A DNA stretch of 64,000 bases from Henricia sp. BOLD:AAB3569 (lineage: Eukaryota; Echinodermata; Asteroidea; Spinulosida; Echinasteridae). The stretch spans positions 124,001 through 188,000 of the forward strand of contig JBBELK010000001.1 in assembly GCA_037783545.1 (NCBI GenBank), read 5' to 3'. The translations under genes and the position numbers were made by a program. Under the pieces are notes generated by a model. It did no database searches and was not told where the DNA came from. It was given only the letters and a program-made list of their open reading frames with translations. Positions 1 through 10,650 of the stretch are shown here, piece after piece; position 1 is the stretch's first letter; each line of letters starts with the position of its first letter.

Positions 1-1987
1 GACAGAGTTCCGCAAAATACCCACTTGAAATTTGGGTCGCGGAATCGGCCTACATTGAATGTGCAGAGTTCCGCAATATATACCCACTTCAATAGGGGGC
101 TATTCAAGGCTGCGGAACTCCATCTTCCTGGTGGAAAATATAACTGTTCATGTCACAACCATGTGTCGTATATTTTCAACTACGGATGGTGTTATTTTCA
201 AGACGAAAATTACCTTTTCAGGCTTTCAATTGACAGAGTTCCGCAAAATACCCACTTGAAATTTGGGTCGCGGAATCGGCCTATAATGTCTATACACAGG
301 CCACTATGTATAACGACATTTGCAGGGGATTATTCAAAGTTGCGGAACTCTGTCTCTGTCTCACCATGTGTCTTATATCTCCAACTTCGAAATGTGTAAA
401 TTTGAGGACAACATTTACCATTTTATAATTTAATTTGACAGAGTTCCGCAATATACCGAAACTTCGTGCAGAGTTTCGCAATATACCCACTTCAATAGGG
501 GGCTATTCAAGGCTGCGGAACTCGGTCTCCCCGGTGGAAAATATAACTGTTCATGTCACAACCATGTGTCGTATATTGTCAGGTACGAATGGTGTTAATT
601 TCAAGACGAAATTTACCTTTTCAGGACCTCAATTGACAGAGTTCCGCAAAATACCCACTTGAAATTTAGGTCGCGGAATCGGCCTACATTGAATGTGCAG
701 AGTTCCGCAATATACCCACTTCAATAGGGGGCTATTCAAGGCTGCGGAACTCCGTCTTCCTGGTGGAAAATATAACTGTTCATGTCACAACCATGTGTCG
801 TATATTTTCAACTACGGATGGTGTTAATTTCAAGACAAAATTTACCTTTTCAGGCTTTCAATTGACAGAGTTCCGCAAAATACCCACTTGAAATTTGGGT
901 CGCGGAATCGGCCTACATTGAATGTCTATACACAGGCCACTATGTACAACGACATTTGCAGGGGATTATTCAACGTTGCGGAACTCTGTCTCTGTCTCAC
1001 CATGTGTCTTATATCTCCAACTTCGAAATGTGTAAATTTGAGGGGAACAAATACGTTTTTACGAGTTAATTTGACAGAGTTCCGCAATATACCGAAACTT
1101 CGTGCAGAGTTCCGCAATATACCACTTCAATAGGGGGCTATTCAAGGCTGCGGAACTCGGTCTCCCCGGTGGAAAATATAACTGTTCATGTCACAACCAT
1201 GTGTCGTATATCCTCAACTGCGAATGGTGTTAATTTCAAGACGAAATTTAACTTTTCAGGACTTCAATTGACAGAGTTCCTCAAAATACCCACTTGAAAC
1301 TTCGAGCAGAGTTCCGCAATATTCCCACTTCAATAGGGGGCTATTCAAGGCTGCGGAACTCGGTCTCCCTGGTGGAAAATATAACTGTTCATGTCACAAC
1401 CATGTGTCGTATATCCTCAACTGCGAATGGTGTTAATTTCAAGTCGAAATTTAACTTTTCAGGACTTCAATTGACAGAGTGACGCAAAATACCCACTTGA
1501 AACTTCGAGCAGAGTTCCGCAATATTCCCACTTCAATAGGGGGCTAATTAAAGCTGCGTAACTCTGTGTCCCTGGTGGAAAATATAACTTTTGAATTCAC
1601 AACCATGTGTAGTAAATTCACAACTACAATTTGTGTAAATTTGAGGAGGGAAAATACGTTTTTACGAGTTAATTTGACAGAGTTCCGCAATTTACCCACT
1701 TGAAATTTCGGGCAGAGTTCCGCAATATACCCACTTCATTAGGGGGCTATTCAAGGCTGCGGAACTCCATCTTCCCGGTGGAAAATATAACTGTTCATGT
1801 CACAACCATGTGTCGTATATCTCCAACTTCGAAATGTGTACATTTGAGGACAGCATTTACCTTTTCAGTATTTCAATTGACAGAGTCCCGCAAAATATTC
1901 ACTTGAAATTTGGGTCGCGGAATCGGCCTATATATGAATGTCTATACACAGGCCACTATATATATATAAAAAAACATTTGCAGGGGA
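1..1987 (+). repeat. Satellite array, left block (plus orientation)
   Basis: About nine to ten monomers of 196-232 bp, marked by GACAGAGTTCCGCAA at about 1, 232, 437, 635, 865, 1073, 1269, 1471, 1675 and 1879. Short and long monomer types alternate irregularly. The block runs off the left edge and ends at 'catttgcaggggattt' near 1987. Short open frames inside it are periodic products of the repeat, not genes. Confidence 0.95.
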
Positions 1988-2411
1988 TTTAAACCTTAGC
2001 GATCACGAGGAAGAAAATACTTCACTCTGATTGTTTGGGTTTCAGGTATTGCCGGAATAACTTATTTACTTCATAAAGTAATAAACTAAATTAACCAGTT
2101 TTTAAACAAAAATACGCGAAAAAAGGGTGTTTACGTTGCCTTTAAATTTTTAAAATTAAATTTAAATTTGCTTTTGTACAAAAAATTAACAAGGCAACTC
2201 CGCTAATTATTGCCAAGACGTGCTCTGCTAAAAATCCTACGGTCTTACAATAGCAGATTAAATGACCAACTGGCTATGCTGCCTAGGATTCCGGGCAGCG
2301 CTGCGAGTAGTTATAGCTCCAAGCTTTTTTAACAAATTAGCCACGTTTTCTTGTTGGCGTTTTATCCAATCAGTCGCCAGAGAATGCTGACGATCTTGAT
2401 GCCCAGGGCAA
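1988..2411. other. AT-rich spacer, no gene seen
   Basis: Follows the left satellite block; I see no coding signal, RNA gene or terminal repeat in it. Confidence 0.6.
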
Positions 2412-2856
2412 GGGGCGGATTGCAATATGCGGTCTAAGACCGGTCTATAGGCTTAGCCGGTTAACGCGGCGTCCACTATAAGACCGGTCTATAATTATAG
2501 CCCGCTTGCAATATCGTTGTCTTAAAGTTAGACCAGTCTTAAAATTTAAGCCCGCGGTGAGCAGGCTATAATTTGTAGACACCGCGCTACATCCCGTAAT
2601 CTTGCATGAAAAAAGGCTAACAAAACGCACATTGTGCCCATTATAGCCTTTATAGTGCTATTTGATAACTTTCGCGGTCAGTTTTTCTGCAAAAACTGCA
2701 CCACACACGCGTCATCAAGTGGCTATATGCGAGGATGTTTTTTTGGCTTGAAATCACGCAAGGATAGCCGGCTGCGTCACTTTCCGTTAAGGTGTGTGTG
2801 TTTTCGGCTGGCACGGCCGTACTTCAGTTAGACTGGTTTATTGCAATGGGCTAAAG
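2412..2856 (+). mobile_element. MITE (GGGGCGGATTGCAA family), 3'-truncated copy
   Basis: Starts GGGGCGGATTGCAATATGCGG and follows the full copy at 18021-18565 through 'gactggtttattgcaatgggctaaa', then diverges, so the right ~80 bp are missing. Internal sequence is rich in GACCGGTCTA words. Confidence 0.85.
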
Positions 2857-3233
2857 AAGCGTCTATAGACAAAATGTTAAATAACTTTTTCCCGTATTAG
2901 GACGACCGTTTTGGGTAGAGTGCTTACAGAGACCACTAAAACCACAAAATTGTCGGAAAGAAACTCATGAATTGACACCCATTTTCTCGACCTAATTCTC
3001 TGAAAAAAAGGTTTTTCGACCTAGACGAAAATGGTTTGTGACCTAATAAAAATGTTTTTTTGACCTAATAAAGATGGATTTTGAAGCACTTGGCGTTAGG
3101 ACGACCGGCTATCGGTCGCCCTTCTAATACGCCGTTTTACCCATAACCGGTCGACCTAAACGCGAAAGAGTAAGTTGTTGCATATCGATAAGACTATAAT
3201 AGCCGATAGAGTTAGAACTCTATTTAGAGAACA
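2857..3233. other. Non-coding spacer with 'gacctaataaa' and 'gacgaccg' direct repeats
   Basis: Short words such as GACCTAATAAA and AGGACGACCG recur; no gene or RNA recognised. Confidence 0.4.
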
Positions 3234-3318
3234 GGGGCGGATTGCAATAAAATCGACTTAGCCACTGTTCTAAGACCGATGTTTTATAGCCGACTATCCG
3301 ACTTAGCCGGTCTCAGCT
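3234..3318 (-). mobile_element. MITE (GGGGCGGATTGCAA family), detached right end, inverted
   Basis: GGGGCGGATTGCAATAAAATC and the following ~70 bp match the reverse complement of the right end of the copy at 18021-18565. It could be the missing end of the copy at 2412, relocated and inverted. Confidence 0.75.
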
Positions 3319-3910
3319 ATACTGAAGCATTGATATTGCGTTCAGTAACGAGCTGGAGATAAACAAATTAAGTAAAGTAACTTTGGCTAAAGCTTTGATT
3401 TTGGAATTAGGAGATTTGCTTAAAGTTTGAAACTTAGAAGAAATACTGAATTTTGCGGTGCGTATTATAACTAGTTGAAACTTTTTGTGTAAATTACATG
3501 ACGTGTGTGAACTAAAATTAAGAGATTTATTTAAGGATTCGGAAATTAGAGGAATTATACTGATTTTGGTGTGTATTTAAATTATCAGATATCGAAGTTA
3601 AGAGTGCATTGAAAAACTAGTTTGAAAGGATAAAGGCACCGTGAGTATTTAGTGACGTACAGGTTGAAAGTAAGACTTTAAAGTAATAACTAATCTATAC
3701 GTAAGTTTATTAAATTTAAGTGAAGTGAATTGTTTTGTAAATAAATCTTTGAAACGAGAAAGCTCGTGTCTGATCATCGGACTGTGCATTTAATTATCTT
3801 GTTGTCACAGTTGGGACCACCTATTATGTTGGTATTGTGACAATTTATGGCGTTTTTTATTTCATCTATAGAAAAGCCTATTGGCCTGTGCCAACTTTGC
3901 ATTTTATATA
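3319..3910. other. Gene-free stretch; possible decayed LTR end near 3720-3820
   Basis: Contains 'aataaatc' near 3740 followed by 'cttgttgtcacagttgggacca', which resembles an LTR end plus primer-binding site. I cannot find the paired LTR or any pol sequence, so this is only a suggestion. Confidence 0.25.
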
Positions 3911-4023
3911 CAGGGTGTTTAAAAAAAAGGAAACCGAGATTAATTTGTTAATTTCGTGGAGATGGTTAAATATTTTGGAAATTGGCAACCGCCATCTATT
4001 AGCTAATGATACCCTCTTTCTTA

Positions 4024-4114
4024 CACTATGAGCAACTAACAATGGAAATTGGGCACAAACCATTGTTATTAACAATGGTGTGTGCCAAATTTCCATTGTT
4101 AGTTGTTCATAGTG
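4024..4114. mobile_element. 91-bp palindromic MITE nested in the mariner-type arm (TTA target site)
   Basis: Arms CACTATGAGCAACTAACAAT and the near-complement at the right end. Flanked by TTA at 4021-4023 and 4115-4117. The homologous right arm of the host element (4866-4872, TCATAAG on the plus strand) has a single uninterrupted TTA. A 3-bp TWA target is typical of PIF/Harbinger elements. Confidence 0.85.
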
Positions 4115-4181
4115 TTATGACACCAAGCAATCCAATTTACGGTCACACGTGACTGAGCACGGAGCAGTGTAATCAACCATG

Positions 4182-4643
4182 TCAGAACTGGTCTTGCACC
4201 AAAAATATGTTTTCATAATGAACCATGTCTGCCCACTGGCAAATTCTTAGTCGTCTGGGTAGATCTACATCAAGGAGTTCGTGTCGCCTGTGCATCTTCA
4301 AAGGGTACCATTGGATGTCCAATCGAACAATCTTGTGGAAAGAGGATGGCGGAATTCCTTGTCCATTTCTCCTGGCAGACACATGCGGGTCTCTTTGCAG
4401 CAACTCACGGACAGCCCTAATGTTCCCATCTGATCTTGCTGTTCTTCGTCGTCTTGAGCGACCCTTGTTGAGATTCAAGCTTGTCCCCTCCCTTTGGTAT
4501 TTTCGGATGTTTTTCCAAATTGTCGACTTGGCGGGAATGGCACGGTCAGGAAAACGCTGACCAAAGGCATCTGCTACTTGCTGGAGGCTTCCAGTCCTCA
4601 ACCACTCTGTTACAAACACACGCTGCTCAGTTGTAAGCGGCAT
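4182..4643 (-). pseudogene. Truncated mariner/IS630-type transposase
   Basis: Minus-strand frame from ATG 4643: MPLTTEQRVFVTEWLRTGS, a two-HTH N-terminal domain, an R-rich linker (GRSRRRRTARSD) and the FHKIVR...YPLKMHRRHELLD...PRRLRICQW block seen just before the first catalytic Asp. The DDE catalytic domain is absent: the frame runs straight into the terminal inverted repeat, so no active enzyme can be made. Confidence 0.8.
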
Positions 4644-4960
4644 TTTGCTGGTCTGAGAAAATGAACAACCTTTCCAACTTTTAAGGAGTGTGCAATGAAA
4701 TAACAGGCTGAGGATTGCATAATTTGGAGGCCCAACAAAAGCCCTGCACTGGGCAGACATGGTTCATTATGAAAACATCTTTTTGGTGCAAGACCAGTTC
4801 TGACATGGTTGATTACACTGCTCCGTACTCAGTCATGTGCGACCGTAAATTTGATTTCTTGGTGTCATAAGAAAGAGGACATCATTAGCTAATAGATGGC
4901 GGCTGCCAATTTTCAAAATATTTAGCCATCTCCACGAAATTAACAAATTAATCTCGGTTT

Positions 4961-5261
4961 AGTGGTAATAATCTGAAATATTTTTTTTTTTAAATCTCAT
5001 TTTTTTCGGCATGTTTTGATGATGAAACCAGTGAAGCGTGAAGCACCACGCTGTATACGTACACGACGTGTTTTCCCAACAAGTCGATGACCTTGGATTT
5101 GTTTATTACTTAAAAGTCACTAAGGCGAGTCTGAACACGCCCGAGTGACCTTGAACTCTACATGAACTTGGTACGTGATGGTTACAAAGGGGGATTTCCA
5201 GCTCAGTATTTAGAATGCGAGTCGATTTTAAAGGCCTGTGGTATACCAACAAATTACATAC
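4961..5261. other. Gene-free spacer before the right satellite block
   Basis: Includes a T-run at 4980-4990; no coding or repeat signal recognised. Confidence 0.4.
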
Positions 5262-8200
5262 TACTCGGAACTCTGTCAAATTAACTCCTAAAAATGTAAA
5301 TGTTGTACTCAAATTCACACATTTCGAAGTTGGAGATATAAGACACATGGTTGTGAAATGAAAAGTTATATCTCTCCACCAGGGAGACCGAGTTCCGCAG
5401 CCTTGAATAGCCCCCTATTGAAGTGGGTATATTGCGGAACTCTGCCCGAAGTTTCAAGTGGGTATTTTGCGGAACTCTGTCAAATTAACTCCTAAAAAGG
5501 TAAATGTTGTCCTCAAATCGTAGTTGGAGATATAATACACATGGTTGTGAAATGAAAAGTTATATTTTCACCAGGGAGACCGAGTTCCGCAGCCTTGATT
5601 AATCCCCTGCAAATGTCGTTTTATATATAGTGGACTGTGTATATAGACATTCAATGTAGGCCGATTCCGCGACCCAAAATTCAAGTGGGTATTTAAGGTA
5701 AATGTTGTCCTCAAATTTACACATTTCGAAGTTGGAGATATAAGACACATGGTTGTGACATGAACAGTTATATTTTCTACCAGGAAGATGGAGTTCCGCA
5801 GCCTTGAATAATCCCCTGCAAATGTCGTTTTATATACAGTGGACTGTGTATATAGACATTCAATGTAGGCCGATTCCGCGACCCAAATTTCAAGTGGGTA
5901 TTTTGCGGAACTCTGTCAATTGAGGTCCTGAAAAGGTAAATTTCGTCTTGAAATTAACACCATTCGTACCTGAGGATATACGACACATGGTTGTGACATG
6001 AACAGTTATATTTTCCACCGGGGAGACCGAGTTCCGCAGCCTTGAATAGCCCCCCTATTGAAGTGGGTATATTGCGGAACTCTGCCCGAAATTTCAAGTG
6101 GGTATTTTGCGGAACTCTGTCAATTGAAGTCCTAAAAAGGTAAATGTTGTCCTCAAATTTACACATTTCGAAGTTGGAGATATAAGACACATGGTTGTGA
6201 CATGAACAGTTATATTTTCTACCAGGAAGATGGAGTTCCGCAGCCTTGAATAGCCCCCTATTGAAGTGGGTATATTGCGGAACTCTGCACATTCATTGTA
6301 AGCCGATTCCGCGACCCAAATTTCAAGTGGGTATTTTGCGGAACTCTGTCAATTGAAAGCCTGAAAAGGTATATTTCGTCTTGAAATTAACACCATCCGT
6401 AGTTGAGAATATACGACACATGGTTGTGACATGAACAGTAATATTTTCCACCAGGAAGATGGAGTTCCGCAGCCTTGAATAGCCCCCTATTGAAGTGGGT
6501 ATATTGCGGAACTCTGCACATTCAATGTAGGCCGATTCCGCGACCCAAATTTCAAGTGGGTGTTTTGCGGAACTCTGTCAATTGAAAGCCTGAAAAGGTA
6601 TATTTCGTCTTGAAATTAACACCATCCGTAGTTGAGAATATACGACACATGGTTGTGACATGAACAGTAATATTTTCAACCGGGGAGATGGAGTTCCGCA
6701 GCCTTGAATAGCCCCCTATTGAAGTGGGTATATTGCGGAACTCTGCACATTCATTGTAAGCCGATTCCGCGACCCAAATTTCAAGTGGGTATTTTGCGGA
6801 ACTCTGTCAATTGAAAGCCTGAAAAGGTATATTTCGTCTTGAAATTAACACCATCCGTAGTTGAGAATATACGACACATGGTTGTGACATGAACAGTAAT
6901 ATTTTCCACCAGGAAGATGGAGTTCCGCAGCCTTGAATAGCCCCCTATTGAAGTGGGTATATTGCGGAACTCTGCACATTCAATGTAGGCCGATTCCGCG
7001 ACCCAAATTTCAAGTGGGTGTTTTGCGGAACTCTGTCAATTGAAAGCCTGAAAAGGTATATTTCGTCTTGAAATTAACACCATCCGTAGTTGAGAATATA
7101 CGACACATGGTTGTGACATGAACAGTAATATTTTCAACCGGGGAGATGGAGTTCCGCAGCCTTGAATAGCCCCCTATTGAAGTGGGTATATTGCGGAACT
7201 CTGCACATTCATTGTAAGCCGATTCCGCGACCCAAATTTCAAGTGGGTATTTTGCGGAACTCTGTCAATTGAAAGCCTGAAAAGGTATATTTCGTCTCGA
7301 AATTAACACCATCCGTAGTTGAGAATATACGACACATGGTTGTGACATGAACAGTAATATTTTCCACCAGGAAGATGGAGTTCCGCAGCCTTGAATAGCC
7401 CCCTATTGAAGTGGGTATATTGCGGAACTCTGCACATTCAATGTAGGCCGATTCCGCGACCCAAATTTCAAGTGGGTGTTTTGCGGAACTCTGTCAATTG
7501 AAAGCCTGAAAAGGTATATTTCGTCTTGAAATTAACACCATCCGTAGTTGAGAATATACGACACATGGTTGTGACATGAACAGTAATATTTTCAACCGGG
7601 GAGATGGAGTTCCGCAGCCTTGAATAGCCCCCTATTGAAGTGGGTATATTGCGGAACTCTGCACATTCATTGTAAGCCGATTCCGCGACCCAAATTTCAA
7701 GTGGGTATTTTGCGGAACTCTGTCAATTGAAAGCCTGAAAAGGTATATTTCGTCTTGAAATTAACACCATCCGTAGTTGAGAATATACGACACATGGTTG
7801 TGACATGAACAGTAATATTTTCCACCAGGAAGATGGAGTTCCGCAGCCTTGAATAGCCCCCTATTGAAGTGGGTATATTGCGGAACTCTGCACATTCAAT
7901 GTAGGCCGATTCCGCGACCCAAATTTCAAGTGGGTATTTTGCGAAACTCTGTCAATTGAAAGCCTGAAAAGGTACATTTCGTCTTGAAATTAACACAATT
8001 CGTAGTTGGGGATATACGACACATGGTTGTGACATAAACAGTTATATTTTCCACCAGGGAGACCTAGTTCCGCAGCCTTGAATAGCCCCCATTGAAGTGG
8101 GTATATTGCGGAACTCTGCACGAAGTTTCGGTATATTGCGGAACTCTGTCAAATTAACTCGTAAAAACGTATTTGTTCCCCTCAAATTTACACAAATCGT

Positions 8201-9555
8201 AGTTGTGAATATACTACACATGGTTGTGAATTGAAAAGTTATATTTTCCACCAGGGAGACAGAGTTCCGCAGCTTTAATTAGCCCCCTATTGAAGTGGGA
8301 ATATTGCGGAACTCTGCACGAAGTTTCGGTATATTGCGGAACTCCGTCAAATTAAATTATAAAATGGTAAATTTTGTCCTCAAATTTACACATTTCGAAG
8401 TTGGAGATATAAGACACATGGTTGTGACATGAACAGTTATATTTTCTACCAGGAAGATGGAGTTCCGCAGCCTTGAATAATCCCCTGCAAATGTCGTTTT
8501 ATATACAGTGGACTACATGTGTATATAGACATTCAATGTAGGCCGATTCCGCGACCCAAATTTCAAGTGGGTATTTTGCGGAACTCTGTCAATTGAAGTC
8601 ATGAAAAGGTACATTTCGTCTTGAAATTAACACCATTCGTACCTGAGGATATACGACACATGGTTGTGACATGAACAGTTATATTTTCCACCGGGGAGAC
8701 CGAGTTCCGCAGCCTTGAATAGCCCCCTATTGAAGTGGGTATATTGCGGAACTCTGCCCGAAATTTCAAGTGGGTATTTTGCGGAACTCTGTCAATTGAA
8801 GTCCTAAAAAGGTAAACGTTGTCCTCAAATTTACACATTTCGAAGTTGGAGATATAAGACACATGGTTGTGACATGAACAGTTATATTTTCTACCAGGAA
8901 GATGGAGTTCCGCAGCATTGAATAATCCCCTGCAAATGTCGTTTTATATATAGTGGACTGTGTATATAGACATTCAATGTAGGCCGATTCCGCGACCCAA
9001 ATTTCAAGTGGGTATTTTGCGGAACTCTGTCAATTTAAGTACTAAAAAGGTAAATTTCGTCTTGAAATTAACACCATTCGTACCTGACGATATACGACAC
9101 ATGGTTGTGACATGAACAGTTATATTTTCCACCAGGGAGACCGAGTTCCGCAGCCTTGAATAGCCCCCTATTGAAGTGGGTATATTGCGAAACTCTGCCC
9201 GAAATTCCAAGTGGGTATATTGCGGAACTCTGTCAAATTAACTCCTGAAAAGGTAACTTTTGTCCTCAAATTTACACAATTCGTAGTTGGAGATATAAGA
9301 CACATGGTTGTGACAAGAAAAGTTATATTTTCCACCAGGGAGACAGAGTTCCGCAGTGTTGAATAATCCCCTGCAAATGTCGTTTTATATTGTAGTGGCC
9401 TGTGTATTAGACATTCAATGTACAGGCCGATTCCGCTGCCCAAATTTCAAGTGGGTATTTTGCGGAACTCCCCTATTCAAGTGGGGTGTGAGTAATTTGC
9501 GGAACTCTGTCAATTGAACTGGTCCAATTGAAGTTGGTATTTTGCGATTATACAG
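5262..9555 (-). repeat. Satellite array, right block (minus orientation)
   Basis: The same monomer family as 1-1987 on the opposite strand, about 20 copies. It includes variants carrying a 'ccctgcaaatgtcgttttatata' segment (5606, 5815, 8482, 8930, 9368). The right edge decays near 9555, with stray GTTCCGCA words to about 9950. Confidence 0.95.
6287..8000 (-). repeat. 229-bp / 458-bp higher-order repeat within the satellite
   Basis: Successive GCACATTCA(A/T)TGTA landmarks fall at 6287, 6516, 6745, 6974, 7203, 7432, 7661 and 7890: exactly 229 bp each time. Monomers alternate between type A (attgtaagcc, gtgggtatttt) and type B (aatgtaggcc, gtgggtgtttt), and also in the ccaccaggaag / caaccggggag words. 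The real unit is therefore 458 bp, repeated almost without change. Confidence 0.93.
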
Positions 9556-10254
9556 AAAAACATAACAATTTCCTCGCAGTTCGAAAAAAGCCCAAGTTTA
9601 TGAGACGCTCGGCGTGTGTAGACTCTACTCAAGTCAACAAATCACCCAAATTTACGAGGCCTTGTCAAAAGGCTACGAGATTACGAGACTTGTGTGCGTA
9701 AACAGAACATCCCCTGATGCATGGATTCTACACGTAGGTGTTTGGCGTGGCGTAAAGAGAGAAATATTCCGTGCGGAAGGTGTTTTGGTGGAAATTGAGA
9801 TATTGTATGTCTTATTTTGATAAATATTGGTGGAAAAAACGATGTATTATGATTGTAACGTGTAATTTGTTTGTATCAATATTTGTTTTGGCTGTTTTTG
9901 CAAAGTTCCGCAAAGTTCTGCAAAGTTCCGCATGTTCCGCAAAATACCTATTGCCCATAATTAGCAAATTTGAAATTGACACTGGCAGCCTCGTTTCAGA
10001 TTTATCACTGTAAAGGTGGCACGGTGCATTTAAAAATAAAACACTGCAAAAGTGCATTTTATTTAAAATTTGTCGGCTGAAATTAAAGTGTATTCTGTCT
10101 TCGGTTGTTTGGTGTCGATACTAGTGTTTTCGGAGTATTGAGTATCTATTTATTTTTTATTTATTTATTCACCACATCCAACAGCGGAAGTACCGCCAAT
10201 TACAGGAATTAACATAGATATTTAAATAACTTTCAACTTCTAAGTTGAATTAGA
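9556..10254. other. Gene-free stretch with satellite fragments
   Basis: Around 9897-9950 the words 'aaagttccgca' repeat, a degenerate remnant of the satellite. No dipeptidase exon 4 was found here. Confidence 0.5.
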
Positions 10255-10447
10255 AACGGCCAGAGACACCGGGGAATCCCTCCCCTTGCTCTTCACGAAA
10301 GAATGCTCTGGGATCTTTAAAGTGCGTTACCTAACACACTGGACCAACGGCTTTAAATCCCTTCCGAAGGACGGAACAAGTGTGATTAAGTGCCCTGCTC
10401 AAGAGCACAAGTGCCACAACCCGTCACGGCCCGGAATCTAACCCACA
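10255..10447 (-). repeat. tRNA-derived SINE fragment
   Basis: On the minus strand: 'ttagattccgggcc...gtgctcttgagcagggcacttaa', the B-box-plus-'gagcagggcacttaa' signature seen in the SINEs at 13611 and 14733. It abuts exon 3 of the minus-strand dipeptidase. Confidence 0.6.
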
Positions 10448-10517
10448 TTTTAGTACTGGCACAGGAACTTGAGTTCGACGCACTAGACCGCTCATCCGTA
10501 CCCGAAATGTCACCTAC

Positions 10518-10650
10518 CGTCGGCTGTAGTGACAAACTGGAAAACGTCCGGGTACTTGTCGCACATGCGTTTGATGACGTCAATCTGTTCCAGAATGTGC
10601 TGCACAGAATCTTTGTACTGCGATGTGCACGTTGAGTAAGCAGACCAAAA
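10518..10650 (-). CDS. Dipeptidase (-) exon 3
   Basis: [15 protein letters not shown] to FQFVTTAD-G; acceptor TGTGTAG, donor GTAGGT, 133 nt, identical in length and phase to the plus-strand exon 3. Confidence 0.9.

Larger units (their letters stand above)
3911..4960 (-). mobile_element. Tc1/mariner-type non-autonomous element with long inverted arms
   Basis: Left arm (about 3931-4238) and right arm (about 4754-4960) are inverted copies: AAACCGAGATTAATTTGTTA versus its complement at the right, and the 'agaactggtcttgcacc' block near the inner ends. A CAGGGTGTTT end at 3911 resembles Tc1/mariner termini. Between the arms lies the 5' part of a transposase. Confidence 0.85.

Noticed and set aside
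25..1992. Recurrent open frames such as 'TEFRNIPTSIGGYSRLRNSV' as a repeat-protein gene
   Set aside because: They are short, shift frame from monomer to monomer and are interrupted by stops; they follow from the repeat itself in both blocks.
3720..3830. Solo LTR end with primer-binding site
   Set aside because: Only a vague resemblance (AATAAA-like signal, then 'tgtcacagttggga'); no second LTR, no target duplication and no pol sequence could be found.
5262..9555. Regularly spaced repeats as a CRISPR-like array
   Set aside because: There are no short repeats separated by unique spacers; the whole 229-bp period is repeated, and the genome is clearly eukaryotic. It is satellite DNA.
1..10517. 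Hidden exon 4 (EGGHS) of the minus-strand dipeptidase in the left 10.5 kb
   Set aside because: I looked for minus-strand IEGGHSID and THNCNTPW coding in 9556-10517, the satellite and its core, and found none.
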